Positions 37,776 through 47,371 of a DNA stretch of 47,381 nt are shown one piece after another. Made by a program: the position numbers and the translations under genes. The stretch spans positions 1 to 47,381 of the forward strand of contig CALJEK010000041.1 of NCBI GenBank assembly GCA_938074445.1, written 5' to 3'. The first letter of the stretch is position 1. Each line of letters starts with the position of its first letter. Source of the DNA: Candidatus Kryptoniota bacterium. Its GTDB lineage: Bacteria > Bacteroidota > Ignavibacteria > Kryptoniales > Kryptoniaceae. The notes under the pieces were generated by a model. The model did no database searches. It worked only from the letters and a program-made list of their open reading frames with translations, and was not told the origin of the DNA.

Positions 37776-39032
37776 ATGGCAAATAGCAAGTGGAAAATTC
37801 TCTGGTTTGAAGTGGTTGAAAGTTTGATTATGGTGTGGGATTCGGTGAAGGCGAATAAATTAAGAACATTTTTGACTTTGCTTGGTATAATTGTTGGGGT
37901 TTTTTCAATAATCGTTGTAATGACAGGTGTAAGAGTTTTGCAAAAAAATGTTGAAAGTTCATTAAGTTTTCTTGGGGCGAATACATTTCAGATCCAAAAA
38001 TATCCCGCCGTTATGATTGGTCATTCAGGTTGGTCGAAGTATAGAAATAGAAAAGATATAACATACGAGCAGGCAATTTATGTTGCTAAAAATGCAACTC
38101 TCCCAGAAGCCGTAGCAATTGAAGCACGGACTGGTCCAAAAATTGTTCAATATGGTGATTTGAGAACTAATCAGAATATATTTGTTAACGGTGAGATGCC
38201 CGAGGGATTTTTGACGAATAATTGGACAATTCAAGAGGGGAGAGCTTTATTTGAGGATGACCTTGAGTTTTCAAGGTTTGTTGTGGTTCTTGGTGCAAAT
38301 GTTGCTAAGAAACTTTTTCCAAACACAGACCCGATTGGAAAAAAGGTAAAAATTGATGGGTTTGATTTTGTTGTGGTCGGCGTGATAAAAGAGTTGGGCG
38401 GGATTTTTGGGGGTCAAGCGGACAATTTCGTCGTAATTCCTCTTACAACATTTTTAAATCTTTACGGAAAGGATAGAAGTTTAAACATACTCGTTAAGGC
38501 AAGAAGTCGTGAACTATATGATGAGACAGTTGAGCAGGTGACTGCTCTTTTGAGGTCTGTTAGAAAAGTGCCACCAGGGGCTGAGAATGATTTTGAGATT
38601 TTTTCGAACGAGACCTTGATAAAACAATTTAATGATTTAACATTTGCGTTAAGAGTTGGAGCTCTTGTTGTAAGTATGATAGCCCTTATTGCAGCTGGGG
38701 TTGGGATAATGAACATTATGTTGGTTTCAGTCACGGAGAGAACTCGTGAAATAGGGATAAGAAAAGCTGTCGGCGCAACGAAGAGAAATATATTAACGCA
38801 GTTTTTGTTTGAGTCCGTCGCTTTGAGTCAGTTCGGTGGAATAATTGGTATAATTCTTGGCGTCATTGGTGGAAATATTCTTGCATTGATTTTGAAGGTT
38901 AGTCCGACGATACCATACGATTGGGTTATACTTGGTTTTGTGATTTGTTCGGTCGTTGGTATAACTTTTGGAGTTTATCCAGCTTGGAAGGCAGCGAGCG
39001 TTGATCCAGCCGAATCGTTAAGATATGAATAG
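37776..39032 (+). CDS. MacB-like ABC permease (second of two)
   Basis: This 418-aa protein has the same plan as its neighbour: first helix (about 28-52), MacB core domain, three C-terminal helices around NIMLVSVTERTREIGIRKAV, and the ending VDPAESLRYE. It lies 19 bp after the first permease and closes the TolC-MacA-ATPase-permease-permease operon. Divergence from the first permease is large except in the FtsX signature and the KYRNR element, so the periplasmic domains may contact different sides of the adaptor. No terminator is obvious in the 112 bp after it. Confidence 0.9.
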   Translation: MANSKWKILWFEVVESLIMVWDSVKANKLRTFLTLLGIIVGVFSIIVVMTGVRVLQKNVESSLSFLGANTFQIQKYPAVMIGHSGWSKYRNRKDITYEQAIYVAKNATLPEAVAIEARTGPKIVQYGDLRTNQNIFVNGEMPEGFLTNNWTIQEGRALFEDDLEFSRFVVVLGANVAKKLFPNTDPIGKKVKIDGFDFVVVGVIKELGGIFGGQADNFVVIPLTTFLNLYGKDRSLNILVKARSRELYDETVEQVTALLRSVRKVPPGAENDFEIFSNETLIKQFNDLTFALRVGALVVSMIALIAAGVGIMNIMLVSVTERTREIGIRKAVGATKRNILTQFLFESVALSQFGGIIGIILGVIGGNILALILKVSPTIPYDWVILGFVICSVVGITFGVYPAWKAASVDPAESLRYE

Positions 39033-39144
39033 TGTGGATTAATTTCGTTTTTGAAATTTGAACTGGGGGGATAATTTCTTTATGTGATTTTGTTTTATTA
39101 ACTTTTGAAAAAACGTCAAGGTTGAAATAAGCTCGTTGAACGTT

Positions 39145-39789
39145 ATGATGCGATATTTGGGTGGGTTTTTGGTTGGTTATTTATTTGGTTCGATCCCCAC
39201 CGCTTTTATTTTCGTTAAGGGGTTTAAAAACATTGACATTCGCAGAGCTGGAAGTGGAAATGTTGGGGCTTTAAATGCATATGAAGTTTCTGGTTCAGCT
39301 TTAATCGGGATTTCGGTTCTTTTAATCGATATTTTAAAGGGAGCTCTTTCAGTTAAAGTTTCACAGGTTTTGTTCGGAGGAGATGAAGTTGTCTCTCTGA
39401 TATCGGGGATTTCAGCGGTTCTTGGACATAATTTTTCCGTTTGGATAAGTTTTTACGGTGGTCGTGGACTTGCGACCTCGCTTGGTGTTTTTGCTGTTGT
39501 CAATCCATATTTAATTTTGGTATGGTGTGCATTGTGGGTGATCGCTTATGCTAAACTTCAGGATGTTCACGCTGGGAATATTTGGGCGACTATTTTTACG
39601 CCAGTTATAATTGCTCCTGTCTTGGGATTTTTTAGCTCGTTAAGCTATGTGAAAGTAAATGAGCGGACTTTGTTTGTTTTCATTTTTTTAATTTCGATGC
39701 TAATTTTCATTAAGCATTTTAAACCGCTTCTTCGGCTTATCAATGAAGGTAAAATTTTAAAAAACAAATCTAAAGGAAGCGATGCGTAA
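39145..39789 (+). CDS. plsY: Acyl-phosphate:glycerol-3-phosphate acyltransferase PlsY
   Basis: Starting at the ATG 39145 the protein has 214 aa and about five to six membrane helices. The three PlsY motifs are present: GSIPTAF near the N-terminus, GSGNVGALNAY (canonical GSGNxGATN with Thr replaced by Leu), and GHNFSVWISFYGGRGLATSLG. It acylates position 1 of glycerol-3-phosphate from acyl phosphate at the inner membrane, the first step of phospholipid synthesis. A TTG nine bases upstream is an alternative start. It overlaps the protease gene by eight bases. Confidence 0.9.
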   Translation: MMRYLGGFLVGYLFGSIPTAFIFVKGFKNIDIRRAGSGNVGALNAYEVSGSALIGISVLLIDILKGALSVKVSQVLFGGDEVVSLISGISAVLGHNFSVWISFYGGRGLATSLGVFAVVNPYLILVWCALWVIAYAKLQDVHAGNIWATIFTPVIIAPVLGFFSSLSYVKVNERTLFVFIFLISMLIFIKHFKPLLRLINEGKILKNKSKGSDA

Positions 39790-40996
39790 AGGTTCGGGCG
39801 CAAGAATTTTGTGGTTTGGTTTTGTGGCTGTCCTTGTAGCTGGAATAGTTATCGGTTATTCTATAAATTCGCTCTTTGGAAGAGTTAAAAATTTCTCGGA
39901 AAATTTACCTACGGTTGAAAACACCTACCGTGAGTCAAGTCATTCTGAGAAGCTTCACTATGATGTTGTGCAAAACGTTTATGACGCAAGGCATACCGCT
40001 ATAACAAAAGCTGTTGCTAAGGCAAGCCCTGGAGTTGTTGGTATAAACGTTACCGCAATTGAAGAGTATACAGACCCATTCTTTAGATTTTTTGAAGATG
40101 ATCCGTTTTTTAGGTATTTCTTTGGTGATAGGTTTAGATATCGCGTTCCAGTTAGAAGTCTTGGCTCGGGATTTATAATTTCGCCAGATGGTTATATTGT
40201 CACGAATGATCATGTGGTTGGAAATGCAAAAGAAATCGTTGTAACTCTTTCAACGGGCGAAAAATATAAAGCAAGGCTTGTGGGTAGAGACCCTGTATCT
40301 GATATCGCCGTTTTAAAAATTGATGCAAAAGAGAATTTGCCATATCTTACGCTTGGAAATTCTGATGATGTCATCATTGGCGAATGGGCAATTGCGATGG
40401 GTAATCCTTTTGGTTTGTTTGAGCTTGGGAATAAGCCTACGGTTACAGTGGGTGTGATAAGTGCGGTAAAGATGAATCTTCATTCGGTCGATGGGAGAAT
40501 TTATAGAGATATGATTCAGACGGATGCTGCTATTAACAGTGGGAATAGCGGTGGACCGCTTTTAAATGCGTTGGGGGAGGTCATAGGGATTAACACCGTC
40601 ATTTATACGCCAAATCAAGGTAATGTCGGGGTTGGTTTTGCAATCCCGATAAACAGGGCGAAGTCCATAATTAACGAACTCATCAAAAAGGGCAAAGTTG
40701 AGCGCGATTTCAAAGTTGGGATGAAAGTTCAAACGCTTGATGAGAACCTTGCGAGATATTTTAATCTTCCAAAGGCTGAAGGTGTAATTGTCACGGATGT
40801 AGCTCCGGGGAGTCCATCTCAAAGGGCTGGTTTTAAAGAGGGAGATTTGATCGTTGAGGTTAACGGTGAGCCTATAAAAGATGAGCAATCATTAATTGAG
40901 ATAGTCAAAACTGCTAAGGTTGGAGATGTCTTGAATTTTAAAGTTTTGCGAGATGGAAAGGTAGTCGTGTTGAAATTAAAACTTGAAAAATCATAA
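39782..40996 (+). CDS. HtrA/Deg-type serine protease with one PDZ domain
   Basis: This 404-aa protein has an N-terminal membrane anchor (about 9-31), a trypsin-like protease domain with triad His144 (TNDHVVG), Asp174 (SDIAVLK) and Ser256 (GNSGGP), and a single PDZ domain (about 310-400). An aromatic loop DPFFRFFEDDPFFRYFFG (about 98-115), the LA loop region, is typical of bacterial DegP/DegS relatives. It should degrade or chaperone misfolded periplasmic proteins. One PDZ and an anchor make it more DegS-like in layout. AAGGAAG precedes the ATG, which lies within the end of plsY. Confidence 0.93.
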   Translation: MRKGSGARILWFGFVAVLVAGIVIGYSINSLFGRVKNFSENLPTVENTYRESSHSEKLHYDVVQNVYDARHTAITKAVAKASPGVVGINVTAIEEYTDPFFRFFEDDPFFRYFFGDRFRYRVPVRSLGSGFIISPDGYIVTNDHVVGNAKEIVVTLSTGEKYKARLVGRDPVSDIAVLKIDAKENLPYLTLGNSDDVIIGEWAIAMGNPFGLFELGNKPTVTVGVISAVKMNLHSVDGRIYRDMIQTDAAINSGNSGGPLLNALGEVIGINTVIYTPNQGNVGVGFAIPINRAKSIINELIKKGKVERDFKVGMKVQTLDENLARYFNLPKAEGVIVTDVAPGSPSQRAGFKEGDLIVEVNGEPIKDEQSLIEIVKTAKVGDVLNFKVLRDGKVVVLKLKLEKS

Positions 40997-41008
40997 GCGG
41001 GGCAAGTT

Positions 41009-42319
41009 ATGATCCCAAGGTATACGAGAGCCGAAATGGAGAGGATATGGTCGGATGAAAATAAGTTTAACATATGGCTTCAAATTGAGATACTTGCCGT
41101 TGAAGCTCATTCAAAACTTGGGCTTGTGCCGGAGGCAGCTGTTGAGGAGATAAAAAGAAAGGCAAAGTTTGATTTAAATCGAATTCTTGAAATCGAGAAA
41201 AAGGTAAAACATGATGTTGTTGCTTTTCTTACGAATGTAGCTGAAAATGTCGGTGAATCGGCTAAATATATTCACTATGGGATGACATCTTCCGATGTGC
41301 TTGATACTTGTCTTGCGGTGCAGATGAAGCAGGCTGGCGAGATCATACTTGATGGGCTTGAAAGGTTGGCTCAAGTTTTAAAGAAGAAAGCAATTGAACA
41401 TAAGTACACCGTGATGATTGGGCGGACGCATGGAGTTCATGCTGAGCCAGTAACGCTTGGTTTTAAGTTTGCGCTTTGGCTTGAGGAAACGAAAAGAAAC
41501 ATTGAGAGAATGAAGAAAGCTGTGGAAAATATATCTTATGGTAAGATTGCTGGTGCGGTTGGAACTTATGATAATGTTTCTCCTTTTGTTGAAAAGTATG
41601 TATGTGAAAAACTTGGTTTAAAGGTTGAGCCAATTTCAACACAGGTGATCCAAAGGGATAGGCATGCGGAATATTTAACAACGCTTGCCATCATAGCGTC
41701 TTCACTTGAGAAATTTGCAACTGAGATAAGGCATTTGCAAAGGACTGAGGTTTTGGAGGTTGAAGAGTATTTTTCCGAAGGGCAGAAGGGTTCATCCGCG
41801 ATGCCTCACAAGAGGAATCCAGTGAGGTGCGAAAGAATATCGGGACTTGCAAGAGTTATAAGGGCGAATGCTTTGGCTTCACTTGAAAATATATCACTTT
41901 GGCATGAGAGAGATATTTCACATTCATCGGTTGAAAGAATAATAATTCCAGATAGCACGACGCTTCTTGATTTTATGCTCAATGAGATGATTGACATAAT
42001 TGAAAAACTTATCATCTATCCGGAGAGGATGGTTAAAAATTTAAACTTGACGAATGGTTTAATTTTTTCGCAGAAAGTTTTGCTTGCGCTTATTGAAAAG
42101 GGATTAACACGGGAGAGGGCATATGAACTCGTCCAAAGAAATGCGATGAGGTGCTGGGAGACGGGGGAAGATTTTTCAAAAATTTTGAAAGGCGATCCTG
42201 AAATTTCAAAACACATAAGCGACGAAGAGATTGACAAAATTTTTAACTATAAAAGCGTGTTCGAAAAAATTGATTTCATCTTTGAAAAAGTCGGGATTGA
42301 AAAACAAATTCAAAAGTAA
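41009..42319 (+). CDS. purB: Adenylosuccinate lyase
   Basis: The 436-aa protein has the fumarase/aspartase superfamily signature GSSAMPHKRNP (261-271) carrying the catalytic Ser loop, TSSDVLDT (93-100) and GRTHGVHAEP (138-147) with the catalytic His141. It cleaves SAICAR and adenylosuccinate in purine synthesis. Length and motifs are those of the short bacterial PurB form. A GCGGGG stretch lies before the ATG, 12 bases after the protease stop. No other purine genes are near. Confidence 0.96.
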   Translation: MIPRYTRAEMERIWSDENKFNIWLQIEILAVEAHSKLGLVPEAAVEEIKRKAKFDLNRILEIEKKVKHDVVAFLTNVAENVGESAKYIHYGMTSSDVLDTCLAVQMKQAGEIILDGLERLAQVLKKKAIEHKYTVMIGRTHGVHAEPVTLGFKFALWLEETKRNIERMKKAVENISYGKIAGAVGTYDNVSPFVEKYVCEKLGLKVEPISTQVIQRDRHAEYLTTLAIIASSLEKFATEIRHLQRTEVLEVEEYFSEGQKGSSAMPHKRNPVRCERISGLARVIRANALASLENISLWHERDISHSSVERIIIPDSTTLLDFMLNEMIDIIEKLIIYPERMVKNLNLTNGLIFSQKVLLALIEKGLTRERAYELVQRNAMRCWETGEDFSKILKGDPEISKHISDEEIDKIFNYKSVFEKIDFIFEKVGIEKQIQK

Positions 42320-42339
42320 AAACAAAAAAGGAAATCGTT

Positions 42340-43833
42340 ATGTCAGAGGTCTTTAAGAATTACATCAATGGGAAATGGGTAGATGCAAAATCTGGCAAAA
42401 CTTTTGAGAACAGAAATCCCGCAAATTGGGATGATTTGATAGGCGTATTTCCAAAGTCAGGGGCTGAGGATGTTGAAGAAGCGGTGAAAGCAGCAAGGAA
42501 GGCTTACGAATCTTGGCGCCTTGTTCCACCACCAAAGCGAGCTGATATAATTAAAAAGGCAGCTGACCTGCTTGTTCAGCGCAAGGAGGAAATTGCGCGT
42601 GAGATGACGCGTGAGATGGGAAAAATTTTGCTTGAGACGCGCGGTGATGTTCAAGAGGGAATTGATACTGGATATTACGCAGCTGGTGAAGGTAGAAGGT
42701 TATTCAGCTACACGACCACATCTGAATTGCCGAACAAATTTGCTATGGCAATTCGTCTTCCCGTTGGGGTTGCTGGAGTTATAACGCCGTGGAATTTTCC
42801 GATGGCTATTCCAACGTGGAAAATTTTCCCCGCGCTCGTTGCTGGAAACACAGTTGTATTTAAACCTGCGTCCGACACCCCGAAAACGGCGACAACACTT
42901 GTGCAAATTCTTGAAGAAGCTGGGGTCCCCGAAGGCGTTGTTAATCTCGTTCATGGTGGAGGGAATGAGGTTGGGATGGCAATTGTGCGGAATCCCGATG
43001 TTAATTTAATTAGTTTTACTGGGTCAACAGTGGTCGGGAAAGTGATTTCAAGGGAGGCAGCTGATACATTAAAACGCGTTTCGCTTGAAATGGGAGGTAA
43101 AAATGCTCAAATAGTTCTTGAGGATGCAAATCTTGAACTTGCTCTTGACGGCGTCCTTTGGGGCGCTTTTGGAACCTCAGGTCAAAGATGTACAGCCACA
43201 AGCAGATTGATACTGCATGAGGCGATTTATGATCAGTTCATTGAAATGCTTGTTGAAAGAGTTAAAAAACTAAAAGTTGGAAATGGGCTTGATGAATCAA
43301 CTGAAATGGGTCCAGTTATAAATGAAGCTCAACTTAACAAAATCCATCAATATGTTGAGATCGGTAAACAGGAAGGAGCTAAATTGTTGATCGGTGGGCA
43401 TAGATTAACGGGTGGGGAGTATGATAAGGGATGGTTCTATGCTCCAACGATATTTGTTGATGTTCATCCGAAGATGAGAATAGCGCAGGAGGAGATTTTT
43501 GGTCCAGTTTTGTGCGTTATAAAAGTTAAATCATTTGAGGAGGCAATTGAGGTATTAAATGATAGTAGGTATGGTCTTTCGTCATCGGTTTACACAAGGG
43601 ATGTGAACAAGGCGTTCAAAGCGATAAGAGACATTCAGGCTGGCATTACATATATAAATGCACCAACGATCGGAGCTGAATCACACCTACCTTTCGGTGG
43701 GGTTAAAGAAACTGGCAACGGACATCGTGAAGGTGGTTGGACTGTTTTTGATTTCTTTACAGAAATTAAAACGGTCTATGTTGATTACAGCGATAAATTG
43801 CAGAGAGCCCAAATTGATACTTACAAAGAATAG
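42340..43833 (+). CDS. NAD(P)-dependent aldehyde dehydrogenase
   Basis: The 497-aa protein has a full ALDH fold. WNFP (151-154) contacts the cofactor, FTGSTVVG (226-233) is the Rossmann turn, Glu250 in LEMGGKN is the general base, and Cys284 in GQRCTATS is the nucleophile. The ending PFGGVKETGNGHREGG places it near the semialdehyde dehydrogenases of the ALDH7/alpha-aminoadipic or ketoglutaric-semialdehyde type, but the exact substrate cannot be read. It lies 20 bases after purB and is followed by a hairpin shared with the convergent gene. Confidence 0.92.
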   Translation: MSEVFKNYINGKWVDAKSGKTFENRNPANWDDLIGVFPKSGAEDVEEAVKAARKAYESWRLVPPPKRADIIKKAADLLVQRKEEIAREMTREMGKILLETRGDVQEGIDTGYYAAGEGRRLFSYTTTSELPNKFAMAIRLPVGVAGVITPWNFPMAIPTWKIFPALVAGNTVVFKPASDTPKTATTLVQILEEAGVPEGVVNLVHGGGNEVGMAIVRNPDVNLISFTGSTVVGKVISREAADTLKRVSLEMGGKNAQIVLEDANLELALDGVLWGAFGTSGQRCTATSRLILHEAIYDQFIEMLVERVKKLKVGNGLDESTEMGPVINEAQLNKIHQYVEIGKQEGAKLLIGGHRLTGGEYDKGWFYAPTIFVDVHPKMRIAQEEIFGPVLCVIKVKSFEEAIEVLNDSRYGLSSSVYTRDVNKAFKAIRDIQAGITYINAPTIGAESHLPFGGVKETGNGHREGGWTVFDFFTEIKTVYVDYSDKLQRAQIDTYKE

Positions 43834-43845
43834 TTAAATAATTTC

Positions 43846-43870
43846 GGGTGGACGTTGTTTACGTCCACCC
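43846..43870. terminator. Hairpin between convergent genes, probable bidirectional terminator
   Basis: The perfect 9-bp stem GGGTGGACG (43846-43854) and CGTCCACCC (43862-43870) closes a 7-base loop between the aldehyde dehydrogenase stop and the end of the minus-strand hydroxylase gene. It lacks a long T-run on either side, so termination efficiency is uncertain. Confidence 0.55.
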
Positions 43871-43878
43871 CAATGTCA

Positions 43879-44517
43879 TTAAGTTAAATTTGTCCCAAAT
43901 ACATAGTCCCATAGCGGGGTGGAAACTCCAAAAAGTTTATCAGGCGCTCTATAATGATGCTGTAAGTGATGTTTCCAAAGATATCGAAGTTTGTTCTTCG
44001 GCGGTTTAAGATGGTGGATTGCATAATGCGTCATATCGTAGATTATATATCCCATCACAAAGCCCGGGAAAAACGCAAATGTGTAGATTCCGAGCAAAGA
44101 TTTAAAAAAATACCAGAATATAACAGCCAAAATTATGCTAACCGCTGGGGGCATAACCAAACGTTTTGGGTCATTTGGATATTGATGATGAACGCCGTGT
44201 ATCATAAATTGTATCCTGAAGCCAAGTTTTGTTTTCGGCTGGAAGTGAAATATAAATCTATGTAAAAGATATTCCGCGAGTGTCCATAAGAAAATACCAA
44301 CTGCGAAAAACCCAGCCGTAGTGGTAAGGTTAAAATTTAACTTATTTAGCGAATAAAAGAGCAAGTATGAAACCACGGGGAGATACACGATAAGCGGAGT
44401 CAACGGATGAGTTTTCGTTAACATCTCAAGAAATTTGTTCTTAAAAATTTGAGCGGAGCCTTTCCTCGGATAAAGATAATCTGGAATTCGCGTGTTTGCC
44501 TTGAGGTATTCGGTCAT
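43879..44517 (-). CDS. Fatty acid hydroxylase / sterol desaturase superfamily membrane protein
   Basis: The 212-aa protein has about four membrane helices and the full set of His boxes of the diiron hydroxylases: HRFIFHF (86-92), HGVHH (107-111), HYAIHH (164-169) and HHLQHH (183-188). The ending FGVSTPLWDYVFGT is diagnostic of the fatty acid 2-hydroxylase (FA2H/Scs7) branch. It probably adds a 2-hydroxyl to acyl chains of membrane lipids, which needs oxygen. The gene is alone on the minus strand, divergent from the TPR gene at 44655. The branch call is good; the lipid substrate is inferred. Confidence 0.87.
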   Translation of the reverse strand: MTEYLKANTRIPDYLYPRKGSAQIFKNKFLEMLTKTHPLTPLIVYLPVVSYLLFYSLNKLNFNLTTTAGFFAVGIFLWTLAEYLLHRFIFHFQPKTKLGFRIQFMIHGVHHQYPNDPKRLVMPPAVSIILAVIFWYFFKSLLGIYTFAFFPGFVMGYIIYDMTHYAIHHLKPPKNKLRYLWKHHLQHHYRAPDKLFGVSTPLWDYVFGTNLT

Positions 44518-44654
44518 TTTTTGCCGAATCTTATTTGTCGTTGAAGTAGTGAAAATAATTTATTGCTTTTTCCGATGTTTTCAAAATCAAGTTGATTTTA
44601 AGTGTGAGTTTTCATAATTTTTCAACGAGACAAAAATCAAAGAGAAAGGTGAAG

Positions 44655-46577
44655 ATGAAGCGTTTAACTATCGTTTCTATTTCTTTAGTTTTGCTGTTTA
44701 ATATTGTTTTCCCGCAAAGCGTCACTTTGAAAGTTCGGGAAAAAACAATTTTAAAGGGGGAAAGATATGTGACTATTAAGTTCTCCGTTGAAGGAGGGAA
44801 GGAGAAATTCACAGATGTTGATGTGGCAAGGGGCGGGTATTATTATTTTGTTTGTCTGCCGGAGGGGAATTGGAAAATTGATGAGGGATTTGCGCACGAG
44901 TTTACCTCAAAGGTTTTAATTCGACAAGATGGAAATGTTTACTATCCTGAGGTTTACGACCTTTTGAACATCGGTGGAGGTGTAGGGTTAATGATTGGGT
45001 TTGAGAAAAAATTTAAGATTGAAAAGGCGTTTGAGATTGTTTATCCGATTTCCGAAAAGGTTGTGGAATCCGCGGTGATGCAAGTTCCCGAAAATCTATG
45101 GGAAGGTTATTCCAGGGCGTTTAAAATTTATCAAGATGGGATAAAATTTTACAACGAGGGCAACTATCAAAGCTCGGCAGATGTTTTGTTTGAACTTGTC
45201 TCAAATGAGTCGGCGAAAAAATTTTCGTTTTATAAAGATGGTCGTGAAAAGTGTATAAAATCGCTGGATAACATTTTGATTAAGCTCGTCGATGAATTTA
45301 ACTCTGTTGTGGCTTCTATTATGGAGCCGGAGGATAAACTGCAAATGTATGATAGTTTAAAGGTTAAGTTTCAAAACTATGTCAATTCAACTTTAACACC
45401 GAAGTTAAATGTTCTCTCCGATACGCTTGTTTTTGCGATGCTATCGCGTGCGAATGAATATTTTGGAAGAATCGAGAATGAAGTTCAAGCCGAAAGATAT
45501 CGCCTTGATGTTAAAAATATCTCATGGCTTAATACCGAAAGTGGGTTAAATTTCAAGTATCGTCTTGTGATTGATGCTCTCGCTTATGCTTTCACTTCCG
45601 AGTCATTTTGGAACAATCCTGATACGACTAAATTTGAATTTGTGTTGCCAGACACAGTCCTTGCCAATTTGAAAGTTTTCGGAGTTGAGAAGGATTATAA
45701 TGTATTTCAGCGTGTTTGTATTTCAAACTTTAGAAATCGTGGAACTTTATTTGAAGAGAAGTTTCTTGTCAATCTTTTGAACAATTCATCTTCTCTGCCA
45801 CAGCCATACTATGAGATTTTCTTGTCGATTGATAATTACTTAAGGCGAAATTATCTTGAAAGCAAGAATTATGTTGTGAAGGCGCTGAAGAAATTAACAG
45901 ACGATGAACTTATGCAAAGGCTTGGGGTTTTGCATGGTATGATATTTGTGAAACAACAAAATTTATCATCAGAAGCGGTTGAGTTATATCGTGAGGGTTT
46001 GCGCAAGCTAACTGCTGGAGATAAAACGGGTGGGGTTGACGCTATTAGGAGGGCTGTTTTAATTGAGCCGAGATTTCCGCTCGCAAATTATATGATTGGA
46101 AATGAATATTATAAAGACGGAGATTTTTATCCTGCGATAATTTACTTGTCAAAGGCAATTTCTCTCGATTCAAATTTTGTTCCTGCTTATGTGCGTCTTT
46201 TTGATATCTACAAAGCGCAGGGCAACTGGTCTGAAGCTAAAACGATGCTTGAATCAGCTCTTGCAAAGGGGAACGATTTTTGGATAATAAGAACTCTTTT
46301 GGGTTATGTTTATAACGAACTTAAACTTTACGATAAAGCGGTTGAATCCCTTGTGAAAGCGATAGGTTATAACCCGTTAAATTATGAGCAATATGTTTAT
46401 CTTGGCATTGTTTATTCAAATATGAAGAAATTTAGCGATGCTGAAACAATCTTGAAAAAGGCAGCTGAAATAAACCCCGATAGGAAAGAGGCTTATGAGG
46501 AGTTGAAGAAAGTGGAGGAATTAAAAAAGCAAGTGCAAGTCAAACAACCCGAAGAAAAAAAGCAAAACAAAAAATGA
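44655..46577 (+). CDS. Secreted TPR protein with beta-rich N-terminal region
   Basis: The ATG at 44655 follows AAAGGTGA and begins a clean signal peptide (MKRLTIVS...VFPQ), giving 640 aa. Residues about 20-140 are beta-rich, followed by helical segments; no named domain is recognised there. The last third (about 435-620) holds four to five classic TPRs, with ANYMIGNEYYKDGDFYPAI and YVYLGIVYSNMKKF as examples. The C-terminus is Lys/Glu/Gln-rich and disordered. It probably acts as a periplasmic or surface scaffold. Its stop overlaps the surE start (ATGA). Confidence 0.8.
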   Translation: MKRLTIVSISLVLLFNIVFPQSVTLKVREKTILKGERYVTIKFSVEGGKEKFTDVDVARGGYYYFVCLPEGNWKIDEGFAHEFTSKVLIRQDGNVYYPEVYDLLNIGGGVGLMIGFEKKFKIEKAFEIVYPISEKVVESAVMQVPENLWEGYSRAFKIYQDGIKFYNEGNYQSSADVLFELVSNESAKKFSFYKDGREKCIKSLDNILIKLVDEFNSVVASIMEPEDKLQMYDSLKVKFQNYVNSTLTPKLNVLSDTLVFAMLSRANEYFGRIENEVQAERYRLDVKNISWLNTESGLNFKYRLVIDALAYAFTSESFWNNPDTTKFEFVLPDTVLANLKVFGVEKDYNVFQRVCISNFRNRGTLFEEKFLVNLLNNSSSLPQPYYEIFLSIDNYLRRNYLESKNYVVKALKKLTDDELMQRLGVLHGMIFVKQQNLSSEAVELYREGLRKLTAGDKTGGVDAIRRAVLIEPRFPLANYMIGNEYYKDGDFYPAIIYLSKAISLDSNFVPAYVRLFDIYKAQGNWSEAKTMLESALAKGNDFWIIRTLLGYVYNELKLYDKAVESLVKAIGYNPLNYEQYVYLGIVYSNMKKFSDAETILKKAAEINPDRKEAYEELKKVEELKKQVQVKQPEEKKQNKK

Positions 46578-47371
46578 AAATGCGTATACTTGTTTCAAAT
46601 GATGATGGCATAAATTCGGAAGGCATTTATTTGCTTGCGAAAGAACTTAAAAAAATTGCTGATGTAACTGTTGTCGCACCTGAAAAACAAATGAGCGCAG
46701 TTGGTCATGCGATAACGGTTCAATATCCATTGAGAGTTAATCCGTTTTATAAAAACGGTGAATTTTTTGGGTATGCTGTCGATGGGACGCCTGCTGATGC
46801 GGTAAAGCTTGCTGTCAAGGCTCTTTTGAAAGGTGAGAAAATTGATCTTTTAATTTCTGGGATAAATCATGGGACAAACACATCGATAAATATAATTTAT
46901 TCTGGCACTGTTTCAGCTGCGACTGAGGGGACGATACTTGGGATACCATCAATTGCGATTTCGCTTGCCACATATGCACCTAATCCAGATTTCACTTTTT
47001 CTGCTAAATTTGCCGTTAAACTTGCGGAGTTCGTCTTTAAAAATGGCTTGCCAAAGGGGACGCTTTTGAATGTCAATATCCCGCCAGTTCCAGAAAGTGA
47101 AATAAAAGGGGTTCTCGTAACTCATCAGGGTTCTGCTTTTTGGGACGATTATTTTGATCTTCGCAAAGACCCTAACGGTAGGGAATACTATTGGCTTACG
47201 GGTAAATTCATAAATTACGATGTTGATGATTTAAGCGCTGATCATACTGCGGTGCAGAACAATTATATTTCAATTACACCGATACATTTTGATTTGACTG
47301 ATTACAAGGCTATTGAGCATCTGAAGAAAAGCGGTCTTGAGAACATTCTAAAATCCCTTGATAGAGATTGA
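46574..47371 (+). CDS. surE: 5'/3'-nucleotidase SurE
   Basis: The 265-aa cytosolic protein has the SurE metal site: NDDG (9-12, Asp10/Asp11), Ser41 in KQMSAVGH, and SGINHGTN (95-102, with Asn98), followed by YSGTVSAATEG (109-119). It dephosphorylates nucleoside monophosphates and is linked to stationary-phase survival. The ATG overlaps the TPR gene stop; a second ATG six bases on is an alternative. It is complete, ending ten bases before the window edge. Confidence 0.96.
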   Translation: MKMRILVSNDDGINSEGIYLLAKELKKIADVTVVAPEKQMSAVGHAITVQYPLRVNPFYKNGEFFGYAVDGTPADAVKLAVKALLKGEKIDLLISGINHGTNTSINIIYSGTVSAATEGTILGIPSIAISLATYAPNPDFTFSAKFAVKLAEFVFKNGLPKGTLLNVNIPPVPESEIKGVLVTHQGSAFWDDYFDLRKDPNGREYYWLTGKFINYDVDDLSADHTAVQNNYISITPIHFDLTDYKAIEHLKKSGLENILKSLDRD

